From Sulfuricaulis sp. (GTDB taxonomy: Bacteria > Pseudomonadota > Gammaproteobacteria > Acidiferrobacterales > Sulfurifustaceae): a stretch of DNA of 64,000 nt. Location: NCBI RefSeq assembly GCF_024653915.1, contig NZ_JANLGY010000013.1, positions 124,001 through 188,000 on the forward strand, read 5' to 3'. Positions 54,937-63,591 of this stretch are shown in pieces (the first letter of the stretch is position 1; every line of letters begins with the position of its first letter). The translations under genes were made by a program, and so were the position numbers. Under the pieces are notes generated by a model that was not told the DNA's origin, did not search any database, and saw nothing but the letters and a program-made list of their open reading frames with translations.

Positions 54937-55026
54937 AACCACCGATGAACACAGATAAACACAGATGTGAGCCAGTGAAATGCACGGTTTTTTTGATCCG
55001 TGTGCATCCGTGTTCATCTGTGGTTA
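54937..55026. repeat. Palindromic repeat, GATGAACACAGATAAACACAGAT type
   Basis: Left arm AACCACCGATGAACACAGAT then AAACACAGATG. Right arm GATCCGTGTGCATCCGTGTT then CATCTGTGGTTA. Each arm has three near-copies of an (A)ACACAGATG unit. A decayed relative is at 1311-1415. Located between pth and ychF. Confidence 0.93.
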
Positions 55027-55040
55027 CAAGGGATTTATAA

Positions 55041-56132
55041 ATGGGTTTCAAATGCGGTATTGTCGGCCTGCCGAACGTGGGCAAATCCACGCTGTTCAAT
55101 GCGCTCACCAAGGCGGGGATTGCGGCAGAGAATTATCCTTTTTGCACCATCGACCCGAACATTGGCATCGTCGAGGTGCCGGACCCGCGCCTGCAAAATC
55201 TGGCTGGCATCGCCAAGCCGGAAAAAATCCTTCCCACCACCATTGAATTCGTCGACATCGCGGGCTTGGTCGCTGGCGCCTCCAAGGGTGAGGGGCTGGG
55301 CAACAAATTTCTCGCCCACATCCGCGAGGTGGACGCCATCGCACACGTCGTGCGCTGTTTCGAGGATGAGAACATCGTGCATGTTGCGGGCGGCATCGAC
55401 CCGCTGGCCGACATTGAAACCATCAACACTGAACTCGCGCTCGCCGACCTCGAGGCAGCCGACAAAGGCACGCAGCGCGCCGACAAGAATGCCAAAAGCG
55501 GCAGCAAGGAAGACATCAAACTGCGTGAGCTGCTTGTCCGCGTGCACAAACATTTGGATGGCGGCAAGCCAGTACGCAGCATGGTTTTGAGTGAAGAGGA
55601 GCACAAGCTGCTCAAGCCCTTGTGTCTGCTGACTGACAAGCCGCTCATGTACATTGCCAACGTGAGCGAAAAGGGATTCAGCAGCAATCCCCATCTCGAT
55701 CAGGTGGACAAGCTCGCGCGTTCGGAAAACTCCGTTGCGGTACCGATCTGTGCCCGGATTGAAGCGGAGCTGGCCGATATGGATACTGAAGAAAAGAAGG
55801 TGTTCCTCGCCGATATGGGGCTGGAAGAACCGGGCCTGAGTCGCGTCATCCGCGCCGGGTACCAGTTGCTCGGCCTGCAAACGTTTTTTACCGTCGGCCC
55901 CAAGGAAGTGCGCGCCTGGACCGTGCGTAAGGGCGCACACGCACCCCAGGCGGCTGGGGTGATCCATACCGATTTCGAGCGGGGGTTCATCCGCGCTGAA
56001 ACCGTTGCCTACGATGATTTTGTGCGATTCAAGGGCGAGCACGGTTCGCGCGAGGCCGGCAAGCTGCGCCTGGAAGGCAAGGATTACGTGGTGCACGATG
56101 GCGATGTCATGCACTTCCGTTTTAATGTCTAG
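55041..56132 (+). CDS. ychF: Ribosome-binding ATPase YchF
   Basis: YchF is a TRAFAC GTPase-like protein that binds ATP and the ribosome and modulates stress responses. 363 residues, identical to E. coli in length. G1 is [16 protein letters not shown]3 is [19 protein letters not shown]; a NxxE G4-like stretch (NVSEKG) replaces NKxD, which explains its ATP preference. The C-terminal TGS-like domain has [17 protein letters not shown]. It follows pth. Confidence 0.97.
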   Translation: MGFKCGIVGLPNVGKSTLFNALTKAGIAAENYPFCTIDPNIGIVEVPDPRLQNLAGIAKPEKILPTTIEFVDIAGLVAGASKGEGLGNKFLAHIREVDAIAHVVRCFEDENIVHVAGGIDPLADIETINTELALADLEAADKGTQRADKNAKSGSKEDIKLRELLVRVHKHLDGGKPVRSMVLSEEEHKLLKPLCLLTDKPLMYIANVSEKGFSSNPHLDQVDKLARSENSVAVPICARIEAELADMDTEEKKVFLADMGLEEPGLSRVIRAGYQLLGLQTFFTVGPKEVRAWTVRKGAHAPQAAGVIHTDFERGFIRAETVAYDDFVRFKGEHGSREAGKLRLEGKDYVVHDGDVMHFRFNV

Positions 56133-56215
56133 AGAGATTGTTCTATAGTCAGGCCATCACCGGCGTGATTCCCTTGTCAGCCTCCGCGGATATCGGTATC
56201 TTTTGCGCCCCTTTC

Positions 56216-56292
56216 GGCTAGGTAGCTCAGACGGTTAGAGCGCGGCACTCATAATGCTGAGGTCGGCGGTTCGATTCCGCCCCTAGCCACCA
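56216..56292 (+). tRNA. tRNA-Met (anticodon CAT), elongator type
   Basis: A 77-nt cloverleaf with encoded CCA. The acceptor stem is GGCTAGG with CCTAGCC. The anticodon stem-loop is CGGCA-CTCATAA-TGCTG, anticodon CAT. The T-arm is GGCGGTTCGATTCCGCC. The layout follows elongator tRNA-Met; tRNA-Ile2 (lysidine-modified CAT) is a less likely alternative. The following 233 nt up to soeA show no gene. Confidence 0.95.
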
Positions 56293-56525
56293 TTTTCTGT
56301 TCTTCTCGCGTACCCATCATTTATGTGGGCTCTCAATTAGCGATCCTCAGTAAGAAATTAAATCCACGTTCGCATGCGGCGATTCATTTGTTACACGAAA
56401 TCAAGCTTCCCTCAATTCTTATTGCCACATTCAATATTATTAATTGCGGATAGCTCCCGGGCTTAGTATCTTAACTGGCGCAAAATATTTTGTGTCCAAC
56501 CTTCTTGCTGGATTGCTCATCTCTT

Positions 56526-59405
56526 ATGACCCAAGCTTCCACTGGCCGCAGCGAGACCAAGAACACGACCTGCTACATGTGCGCCTGTCGTTGCGGAATC
56601 CGCGTGACGCTCAAGGATGGTGAGATGCGTTACATCGATGGCAATCCCGAGCACCCGATCAACAAGGGTGTGATTTGTGCCAAGGGTGCCTCGGGCATCA
56701 TGAAGCAGCATTCGCCTGCGCGCCTGACCAAGCCGCTCCGGCGCAAACCAGGCAGCGAGCGCGGCGCTAACGAGTTTGAAGCGATTTCCTGGGATGAGGC
56801 ATTTGCCATTCTGGAAGAGCGCCTGGCGAAAATCCGCGCTACCGATCCGAAGAAGTTCGCGTTATTCACCGGCCGCGACCAGATGCAGGCGCTGACCGGC
56901 CTGTTCGCCAAGCAGTTCGGCACGCCCAACTACGCGGCGCACGGCGGTTTCTGCTCGGTCAACATGGCCGCGGGCATGATCTACACCATCGGTGGCTCGT
57001 TCTGGGAGTTCGGCGGACCGGATCTCGACCGCGCCAAGCTGTTCGTGATGATCGGCACCGCCGAAGATCATCACTCCAACCCGCTCAAGATCGCCATTTC
57101 CAAATTCAAACGCAACGGCGGCAAGTTCATCTCGGTCAATCCGGTGCGCACCGGTTACTCGGCGATCGCCGACGAGTGGGTTCCAATCAAACCCGGCACC
57201 GACGGCGCACTGTTTCTGGCGCTCATCCACCAGCTCATCAAGCAGGGTCTGTACGATCGCGATTTCCTGGTGCAATACACCAATTCCGCGCAGCTGGTGA
57301 ACATGGACAACGATTCGAGCGAGAACGGCATGTTCGTGCGCGCCGAGGTGCCGGAGGAGGAGGGCTGTTTCGATCCGCAGAACAAACTGTGGTGGGATCG
57401 CCTGACGAACAAGGCTGTGCTCACGCATAGTGCCGGAGCCGATCCCAATCTGCTCGGCGAGTTCGCGCTGCCGGATGGCACCAAGGTTAAACCGTCATTC
57501 CAGTTGCTGGTGGATCGCGTCAAGGACCACACGCCCGAGTGGGCCAGCAAGATTACCGGCATCCCGGTGGAAACCATCAAGCGTCTGGCGAACGAAATGG
57601 GCGTCACGGCGCGCGACCAGAAAATCGAGCTGCCCATCGCCTGGACCGATATCTGGGGCAAGGACCATGAGACCGTGACTGGCAACCCGGTGGCGTTTCA
57701 CGCCATGCGCGGCCTGGCCGCGCACTCGAACGGTTTTCACACCATCCGTGCGCTCTCCATACTAATGAGTATTCTTGGCACCATTGACCGGCCGGGCGGC
57801 TTTCGCCACAAGGCGCCGTTCCCGCGCCCGATTCCGCCTTGCGCCAAGACGCCGAAAGGCCCGGAAGGCGTGCGCGCGGGCAAGCCGCTGGACGGCATGG
57901 CGCTCGGCTGGCCGGCCGACCCGGATGATTTATTTGTCGACCAGGACGGCACGCCGGTTCGCATCGACAAGGCCTTTTCCTGGGAGTATCCACTGTCGGT
58001 GCATGGGCTGATGCACAACGTCATCACCAATGCCTGGCGCGGCGATCCCTATAAGCTCGACACACTGATGATCTTCATGGCCAACATGGCCTGGAACTCG
58101 ACCATGAACACGGTCGAGGTACGCAAGATGCTGAACGACAAGGATGAGAAGGGTGAATTCAAAATCCCGTTCATTGTCGTGTGCGATGCGTTCCAATCGG
58201 AGATGGTGGCGTACGCCGATCTGGTGTTGCCGGATACCACTTATCTGGAACGCCATGATGTCATGGGCATGCTCGACCGGCCGGTGTCCGAGTTCGACGG
58301 TCCGATGGATTCCGTGCGCATCCCGGTGGTGCCACCCAAGGGCGAGTGCAAACCGTTCCAGGAAGTGCTGATCGAGCTCGCGACACGCCTCAAATTCCCG
58401 GCCTTTGTCGATACGCGTGGGCAACGTAAATTCAAGAATTATCCGGATTTCATCATCAACTACGAGATCGAGCCGGGCTCGGGTATTGGTTTTCTCGCCG
58501 GCTGGCGCGGCAAGGGCGGCGAGAAATTCATGAAAGGCGAGCCTAACCCGAACCAGTGGGAGATGTACGAGAAGAACAACTGCGTGTTCCGCTACGAGTT
58601 GCCCAAGTCCTACCAGTACATGCGCAACTGGAACAAGGGCTATCTCGAATGGGCGCAGCGCCACCGCCTGACGCGCTATGCCGAGCCGATCCTGATTCAT
58701 GTCTATTCCGATATTTTGCAGCAATTCCGCCTCGCGGCGCAGGGCAAGACCCAGGGCAAGCAACCACCCCAGCATTTGCGCGAGCGTATCGAGACCTATT
58801 TCGACCCACTGCCGTTTTACTATGAACCGCTCGAAACACAACTGACCGACAAGAAGAAGTATCCGCTCAATGCGGTAACACAACGGCCGATGGCGATGTA
58901 CCACTCGTGGGATTCGCAGAACGCCTGGCTGCGCCAGATTCACACGCACAACTATTTATTCGTGAATCCAAAAACCGCCAAGACCGAAGGCATCGCGGAT
59001 GGCGATTGGGTCTGGATCGAGTCGCCGTGGGGCAAGGTGCGCGGCATGTGTCGTTACAGCGAGGCTACCGAGCCCGGCACAGTCTGGACCTGGAACGCCA
59101 TCGGCAAACAACCGGGCGCATGGAATCTTGAACCGCGCGCGAATGAAGCGCGCAAGGGTTTTATACTCAATCATCTGATCACCGATGAGCTCCCGCCGCA
59201 GCCGGAGGGAAATCATCTTTCCAACTCCGATCCGGTGACCGGGCAGGCGGGGTGGTACGACGTGCGTGTGCGGATTTACAAGGCCGATCCGGCGGAAGAA
59301 AAAGTAACCATGCCGCAGTTCGAAATACTGTTACCGGTGCCCGGCGAACCGACTCGCCTTAAAAACTGGTTGGCCTATGTGGCCGGCAAGCTCACGGGAA
59401 CCTGA
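56526..59405 (+). CDS. soeA: Sulfite dehydrogenase SoeA, molybdopterin subunit
   Basis: A 959-residue DMSO-reductase-family molybdoenzyme. Residues 16-60 hold the [4Fe-4S] ligands (CYMCACRCG, then CAKG). There is no Tat signal, so it is cytoplasmic. That feature, the size and the partner genes match SoeA, the catalytic subunit oxidising sulfite to sulfate. Further landmarks: FALFTGRDQMQALTGLFAKQ, WEFGGPDLDRAKLFVMIGTA, LPDTTYLERHDVMGMLDRPV and a C-terminal molybdopterin-binding part. The alternative is another cytoplasm-facing DMSO-reductase-type enzyme. The ATG at 56526 is preferred over an ATG 36 nt upstream because relatives begin near it. soeB follows immediately. Confidence 0.88.
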   Translation: MTQASTGRSETKNTTCYMCACRCGIRVTLKDGEMRYIDGNPEHPINKGVICAKGASGIMKQHSPARLTKPLRRKPGSERGANEFEAISWDEAFAILEERLAKIRATDPKKFALFTGRDQMQALTGLFAKQFGTPNYAAHGGFCSVNMAAGMIYTIGGSFWEFGGPDLDRAKLFVMIGTAEDHHSNPLKIAISKFKRNGGKFISVNPVRTGYSAIADEWVPIKPGTDGALFLALIHQLIKQGLYDRDFLVQYTNSAQLVNMDNDSSENGMFVRAEVPEEEGCFDPQNKLWWDRLTNKAVLTHSAGADPNLLGEFALPDGTKVKPSFQLLVDRVKDHTPEWASKITGIPVETIKRLANEMGVTARDQKIELPIAWTDIWGKDHETVTGNPVAFHAMRGLAAHSNGFHTIRALSILMSILGTIDRPGGFRHKAPFPRPIPPCAKTPKGPEGVRAGKPLDGMALGWPADPDDLFVDQDGTPVRIDKAFSWEYPLSVHGLMHNVITNAWRGDPYKLDTLMIFMANMAWNSTMNTVEVRKMLNDKDEKGEFKIPFIVVCDAFQSEMVAYADLVLPDTTYLERHDVMGMLDRPVSEFDGPMDSVRIPVVPPKGECKPFQEVLIELATRLKFPAFVDTRGQRKFKNYPDFIINYEIEPGSGIGFLAGWRGKGGEKFMKGEPNPNQWEMYEKNNCVFRYELPKSYQYMRNWNKGYLEWAQRHRLTRYAEPILIHVYSDILQQFRLAAQGKTQGKQPPQHLRERIETYFDPLPFYYEPLETQLTDKKKYPLNAVTQRPMAMYHSWDSQNAWLRQIHTHNYLFVNPKTAKTEGIADGDWVWIESPWGKVRGMCRYSEATEPGTVWTWNAIGKQPGAWNLEPRANEARKGFILNHLITDELPPQPEGNHLSNSDPVTGQAGWYDVRVRIYKADPAEEKVTMPQFEILLPVPGEPTRLKNWLAYVAGKLTGT

Positions 59406-59406
59406 C

Positions 59407-60138
59407 GTGACCCAGCTCGCCTTGGTCATCGATCTCAATGTTTGTGTCGGCTGCCACGCCTGCGTCACGAGTTGCAAGGAATGGAACACCTCGGGTGTGG
59501 CCGGCTACCTGTCCGACGACCGTCCGTACGGTGAGGATCCGACCGGTACTTTCTTCAATCGGGTGCAGACCTTCGAGGTGGGTGAGTTCCCGAATACCGA
59601 AACCGTGCATTTTCCGAAGTCGTGCCTGCACTGCGAGGACCCACCGTGCGTGCCGGTGTGTCCCACCGGCGCCAGCTACAAACGCCCCGAGGACGGTATC
59701 GTGCTGGTCGATTACGACAAGTGCATCGGTTGCAAGTACTGCGCGTGGGCCTGCCCCTACGGCGTGCGCGAGATCGACGAACACCAGAAGGTCATGAAAA
59801 AGTGCACTCTGTGTGTGGATCGCATCTACGATACGACGCTGCCCGAGACGGAACGCAAACCGGCCTGCGTGATGGCGTGCCCGACCAGCGCGCGCCTGTT
59901 CGGCGACGTGCACGATCCGGACTCGGCGGTATCGATCGCGATCGGCGAGAGCGGTGGTTACGCACTGATGCCGGAGTGGGGTACCAAGCCGGCCAATCAT
60001 TATCTGCCGCGGCGTAAGACGCGTATCAAGATCCACGACGACGAGCTCATGCGCGCTGATAATCCACTCAAGAAAGAGGGGGCGCAGCCCAAGCCGGATG
60101 TCAAAGAACCGTCGCTGGACGACGTCACTTCTTGGTAA
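59407..60138 (+). CDS. soeB: Sulfite dehydrogenase SoeB, iron-sulfur subunit
   Basis: A 243-residue electron-transfer subunit with four [4Fe-4S] sites: CVGCHACVTSCKEWN, CLHCEDPPCVPVCPTGA, CIGCKYCAWACPYGVRE and CTLCVDRIYD with CVMACPT. There is no signal peptide. It passes electrons from SoeA to the membrane anchor. The GTG lies one nt after the soeA stop. In the usual order soeC follows directly, but here a broken gene and two repeat arms separate them. Confidence 0.92.
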   Translation: MTQLALVIDLNVCVGCHACVTSCKEWNTSGVAGYLSDDRPYGEDPTGTFFNRVQTFEVGEFPNTETVHFPKSCLHCEDPPCVPVCPTGASYKRPEDGIVLVDYDKCIGCKYCAWACPYGVREIDEHQKVMKKCTLCVDRIYDTTLPETERKPACVMACPTSARLFGDVHDPDSAVSIAIGESGGYALMPEWGTKPANHYLPRRKTRIKIHDDELMRADNPLKKEGAQPKPDVKEPSLDDVTSW

Positions 60139-60139
60139 G

Positions 60140-60605
60140 GCAGTGACAAGTTAAAGTGCTAAGTGATAAGTTCAGAAGCGCGCTGTTTTGAAACACTTGA
60201 GTGAGGCGAGATGAAAGAGAGTCCGTTAAGAAGCAAGAGTTATGAATTTTCACTCAAGGTTGTCCGGATTGTCAGGGGGCATGCGGGAGAGAAAACCCGA
60301 GCACGAACTGACATCCCAGCTTTTACGTTCAGCAACGAGTGTGGGCGCCAACATCGAGGAAGCGGGTGCTGGTCAGAGCCGCAGGGATTTTATCTCCAAG
60401 CTGTCGATTGCACGGAAGGAAGCGAATGAATCAAGGTACTGGCTGCGGTTGATGCGCGACGCGATGTTATTGATAACGACGTGGCATCGAATTTGATCGA
60501 GGACTGCGAAGAGTTGATCCGGATGTTGACAGCGAGCATAAAAACCGCCCAACGGAGTACGAATAGGACATAGCACTCATCACTTATCACTTGCAACTGG
60601 TTCAC
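60140..60605. repeat. Inverted repeat arms around the broken four-helix-bundle gene
   Basis: The left arm (about 60141-60173) holds GACAAGTTAAAGTGCTAAGT then GATAAGTTC. The right arm (about 60574-60604) holds CACTCATCACTTATCACTTG then CAACTGG. Both contain AAGTGATAAGT, in opposite orientation. The design resembles rRNA intervening sequences, in which a four-helix-bundle gene lies in the loop of a long stem. Confidence 0.6.
60211..60573 (+). pseudogene. Frameshifted four-helix-bundle protein (rRNA intervening-sequence type)
   Basis: Three segments in two frames rebuild a four-helix-bundle protein of the intervening-sequence type (TIGR02436-like). Frame 1 gives MKESPLRSKSYEFSLKVVRI. Frame 2 gives LRSATSVGANIEEAGAGQSR then RDFISKLSIARKEANESRYW. 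Frame 1 again gives SNLIEDCEELIRMLTASIK. The shifts lie near a GGGGG run at about 60275 and near 60470. Such proteins have no agreed function. The gene interrupts soeBC. Confidence 0.8.
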
Positions 60606-60609
60606 CAAT

Positions 60610-61587
60610 ATGAATCCAGCATTCTCGGTTATTTTTCTGACGACACTGATTGGAGCCGGTCAGGGCCTGTTTCTGGCGCTATACACCGCACAGGTCTATT
60701 CGGCGGTTGAGTTGCTTCCGGAACAATCAAACAGTTTTTACGTGCTGGGTAGCGCCATATCGTTTGCATTACTAATCGCCGGGCTGGTGGCATCATTCTT
60801 CCATCTCGGTCATCCGGAGCGCGCGTGGCGCTCGGCCGCGCGCTGGCGTACCTCCTGGTTGTCACGCGAGGTGATTGTGTTGCCGGCGCTGATGGGTGCC
60901 GTGGCGGCCTATGGCCTGATTCATTATTACGAATGGGACCTGAGTCTTATCGGTATCGATAGCTCGGCCCAAGGCGGCCTTTCGCTCGTCGTCGGCGCCG
61001 GGGGTACGGCGCTGGCTTTTCTGTTGTTTCTCTGTACCGGTATGATTTACGCGTGCATCAAGTTTCTGCAGGAGTGGGCGACGTGGCTGACGGTGGTGAA
61101 TTACACGCTGTTCGGACTGGCCTCCGGTTTCCTGCTGGCGACCGCGTACGCGGCGTACCAGGCGCCGGCGCTGATGTACTTCTACGGGGGCTGGACCATC
61201 GTTGCCACACTGGCTGTTTTGATGACGCGCATTGTTTCGCTGGTCCGTAATCGTCGCATTAAGCACAAGTCGACGATCCAGACCGCTATCGGCGTGCGTC
61301 ATGCCCGTATCGTCCAGAAGTCACAGGGATTCATGGGTGGGTCATTTAATACGCGTGATTTTTTCCATAACGCCACGCCATGGGTGTTCCGTTCGATTAA
61401 ATGGATTTTTCTGGTGCTGGTGTTCCCGGTGCCAATGGGAATGCTTTTCGCCGGCATGATTCACAGCAGCGCTACGCTGATTACCGCCGCCTTTGTTGTT
61501 CAGTACCTCGGTTTGCTTGCGGAGCGCTGGTTTTTCTTTGCCCAGGCCAATCACCCGCAGAATCTCTATTACCAGACTATCTCCTGA
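60610..61587 (+). CDS. soeC: Sulfite dehydrogenase SoeC, membrane anchor
   Basis: A 325-residue DmsC/NrfD-type membrane anchor with about eight hydrophobic segments. It starts MNPAFSVIFLTTLIGAGQGL and carries ASFFHLGHPERAWRSAARWR, SWLSREVIVLPALMG, and FSVFCTGMIYAC-like LFLCTGMIYACIKFLQEW, typical of DmsC. It delivers electrons to the quinone pool. Although separated from soeB by the broken gene, it completes the soeABC set. Confidence 0.9.
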   Translation: MNPAFSVIFLTTLIGAGQGLFLALYTAQVYSAVELLPEQSNSFYVLGSAISFALLIAGLVASFFHLGHPERAWRSAARWRTSWLSREVIVLPALMGAVAAYGLIHYYEWDLSLIGIDSSAQGGLSLVVGAGGTALAFLLFLCTGMIYACIKFLQEWATWLTVVNYTLFGLASGFLLATAYAAYQAPALMYFYGGWTIVATLAVLMTRIVSLVRNRRIKHKSTIQTAIGVRHARIVQKSQGFMGGSFNTRDFFHNATPWVFRSIKWIFLVLVFPVPMGMLFAGMIHSSATLITAAFVVQYLGLLAERWFFFAQANHPQNLYYQTIS

Positions 61588-61762
61588 TAAAGCCGCGCGA
61601 TTTTCCTGCCATTCATCGGCCGGGACACGACGCCTGTTCGCTGCCGGTGATCTAAGACCCTGACGTACAAGGAAATCACCGGTTGTCCCCGCTGGAGTGC
61701 CACGTATCGGTACTGGCTTGTGGTATGAGCAGCCCCGGCCAAGACTCTGTCCTAAGGGACGA

Positions 61763-61805
61763 TCTGCGGGTAGAAAGGATTGACGGGCCAGCCCCCTCCC
61801 GCAGA
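61763..61805 (+). promoter_or_regulatory. Hairpin in the leader of the small membrane protein gene
   Basis: TCTGCGGG pairs perfectly with CCCGCAGA across 27 nt and ends 26 nt before the ATG. A second pair, CCGGTGAT with ATCACCGG, lies further upstream (about 61644-61681). Rest of the gap 61588-61831: no gene seen. Confidence 0.4.
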
Positions 61806-61831
61806 CTGTATTTCCTGAGGAGGAAAGTATT

Positions 61832-61993
61832 ATGCTGAAGCTGAGTTTTTGGATTGGTACCCCGTCGATTATCACTTACCTGGCATCGACCTATTCCCAA
61901 CTTCTGGAAAATATCTTTTTTATCTTTGCCCTATCAGTGTTGGCGTTGTTCGTGGCGATTCTGTCGCAGATCGGCGAAAAAGCCAGGCCCTGA
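61832..61993 (+). CDS. Small membrane protein (53 residues)
   Basis: A short gene with a strong ribosome site (GAGGAGGAAAG, 6 nt before the ATG). The protein starts MLKLSFWIGTPSIITYLAST and has one membrane helix (NIFFIFALSVLALFVAILSQ), ending GEKARP. A likely terminator follows. Too short for automatic gene calling, but the signals around it are good. Function unknown; no family recognised. Confidence 0.7.
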   Translation: MLKLSFWIGTPSIITYLASTYSQLLENIFFIFALSVLALFVAILSQIGEKARP

Positions 61994-62017
61994 CGATTAT
62001 TGGCGGTCCTCCGAACA

Positions 62018-62050
62018 ATGCGGGTGGCGAGAGCCATCCGCATTTTTATT
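62018..62050 (+). terminator. Intrinsic terminator of the small membrane protein gene
   Basis: ATGCGGGTGGC with GCCATCCGCAT (11 pairs, one G-T) around GAGA, followed by TTTTATT. Confidence 0.85.
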
Positions 62051-62129
62051 GTGCTTATTTTGCCTTAATGGGTGATTTCTCCTTTTGGCAGTAGATTTAC
62101 CCACCATCCATGCTGTTTAATTCCACTTA

Positions 62130-63530
62130 ATGTCCCGCAAGCTGCACATCAAGACCTTCGGTTGCCAGATGAACGAGTACGACTCCGCGCGCATGGCGGA
62201 CGCGCTGGCGGCCAGTCACGGCTTCGAGGCCACCGACAACCCGGCCGAGGCTGATGTACTGTTGCTCAATACCTGCTCCATCCGCGAAAAGGCGCAGGAA
62301 AAAGTGTTCTCCCAGCTTGGCATGTGGCGGGAACTGAAGTTGGCCCGGCCCAAACTTATTATTGGCGTCGGCGGCTGTGTCGCCAGCCAGGAAGGGGCAG
62401 CGATTCTCCGGCGCGCACCGTATGTGAACATGGTGTTTGGTCCGCAGACCTTGCACCGTCTGCCGCAGATGCTCGACAGCGTGCTGGCCACACAGCGTCC
62501 GGCCGTGGACGTGTCGTTTCCCGAGATCGAGAAATTCGACCGCCTGCCCGAGCCGCGCGTGGACGGCGTGCGCGCGCTGGTATCGATCATGGAAGGATGC
62601 AGCAAGTACTGTAGCTTTTGCGTCGTGCCCTACACCCGTGGCGAAGAATTCAGCCGGCCCTTCGATGACGTGATCGCGGAGGTCGTGCACCTGGCGGAAC
62701 AGGGTGGGCGCGAAGTGATTCTGCTGGGACAGAATGTCAACGCCTATCACGGAGCCATGCACACCGGCGAGTTTGCCGATCTGGCGCGTCTCATCCATTA
62801 TCTCGCCGAGATCGACGGGATCGGTCGCATCCGTTTCACCACCTCGCACCCGCAGGTGTTCAGTGAGCGGCTCATCACGGCTTATGCCGAGGTGGCGAAG
62901 CTGGCCGGTCATCTGCATCTGCCGGTGCAAAGCGGGTCGGACCGGATTCTGGCGCTCATGAAGCGCCACCACACCGTGCTGGAATATAAATCGAAAATAC
63001 GCCGGCTGCGCGAGGTGCGACCGGACATCAGCGTGACGACGGATATCATCGTTGGTTTTCCGGGCGAGACCGATACCGACTTTGCCGCTACCATGAATCT
63101 CGTGGAGGAAATGAATTTCGATACCTCCTTCAGTTTCCTCTACAGCGCCCGCCCCGGGACGCCGGCGGCCGAACTCGCCGATGACACACCGCGCGAGGTC
63201 AAGGAGGCGCGACTGTTGCGTTTGCAGGGCCGCAACATCGAAATGGCGTCCGCCATCAGCCGGCGCATGGTGGGAACAACGCAGCGCATTTTGGTCGAAG
63301 GCCCGTCACGCAAGTCCCCGCAACAGATGTGCGGGCGCACGGAGAACAATCGTGTTGTCAATTTTGATGTACAGGGAAGTACAAATGCCATGGGAGGCGG
63401 GATGCCGGGAGTGGTGGAATGCACCGACGCGAGTTTGATTGGCTGTTTTGCCGACGTGGTAATCACCGAGGCGATGACTAATTCCCTGCGTGGACGGTTG
63501 CTTGTCGAGTCTCAGGCACGCCGCGCTTGA
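62130..63530 (+). CDS. miaB: tRNA-2-methylthio-N6-dimethylallyladenosine synthase MiaB, with an in-frame repeat insert
   Basis: MiaB is a radical-SAM enzyme that adds a methylthio group to i6A37 in tRNAs. 466 residues. The N-terminal cluster ligands are in [23 protein letters not shown] and GVGGCVAS. The radical-SAM triad is CSKYCSFC (in [17 protein letters not shown]). The TRAM domain ends the protein. Between [10 protein letters not shown] and [10 protein letters not shown] lie about 24 residues (with [19 protein letters not shown]), where relatives have about six. They are encoded by a repeat. The active-site part is intact, so function is likely kept. Confidence 0.93.
   Translation: MSRKLHIKTFGCQMNEYDSARMADALAASHGFEATDNPAEADVLLLNTCSIREKAQEKVFSQLGMWRELKLARPKLIIGVGGCVASQEGAAILRRAPYVNMVFGPQTLHRLPQMLDSVLATQRPAVDVSFPEIEKFDRLPEPRVDGVRALVSIMEGCSKYCSFCVVPYTRGEEFSRPFDDVIAEVVHLAEQGGREVILLGQNVNAYHGAMHTGEFADLARLIHYLAEIDGIGRIRFTTSHPQVFSERLITAYAEVAKLAGHLHLPVQSGSDRILALMKRHHTVLEYKSKIRRLREVRPDISVTTDIIVGFPGETDTDFAATMNLVEEMNFDTSFSFLYSARPGTPAAELADDTPREVKEARLLRLQGRNIEMASAISRRMVGTTQRILVEGPSRKSPQQMCGRTENNRVVNFDVQGSTNAMGGGMPGVVECTDASLIGCFADVVITEAMTNSLRGRLLVESQARRA
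63366..63414. repeat. Repeat of the GTACAGGGACGTACTAATGTCGC family, in frame within miaB
   Basis: GATGTACAGGGAAGTACAAA then TGCCATGGGAGGCGGGATGC and CGGGAG aligns with the tRNA-Gln insert at 52171-52220 at about 38 of 49 positions by eye. Confidence 0.75.
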
Positions 63531-63591
63531 TTTATTCCCCGAATTTGCTCTTAATCATGGGTCGAGACCCATTCGGAATTGCCTTGCACGC

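Noticed and set aside
57930-58949. Reverse-strand open frame of 339 codons within soeA
   Set aside because: Shadow of soeA, a well-conserved molybdoenzyme.
61644-61681. Riboswitch upstream of the small membrane protein
   Set aside because: Two hairpins are visible, but no conserved riboswitch core that I recognise.
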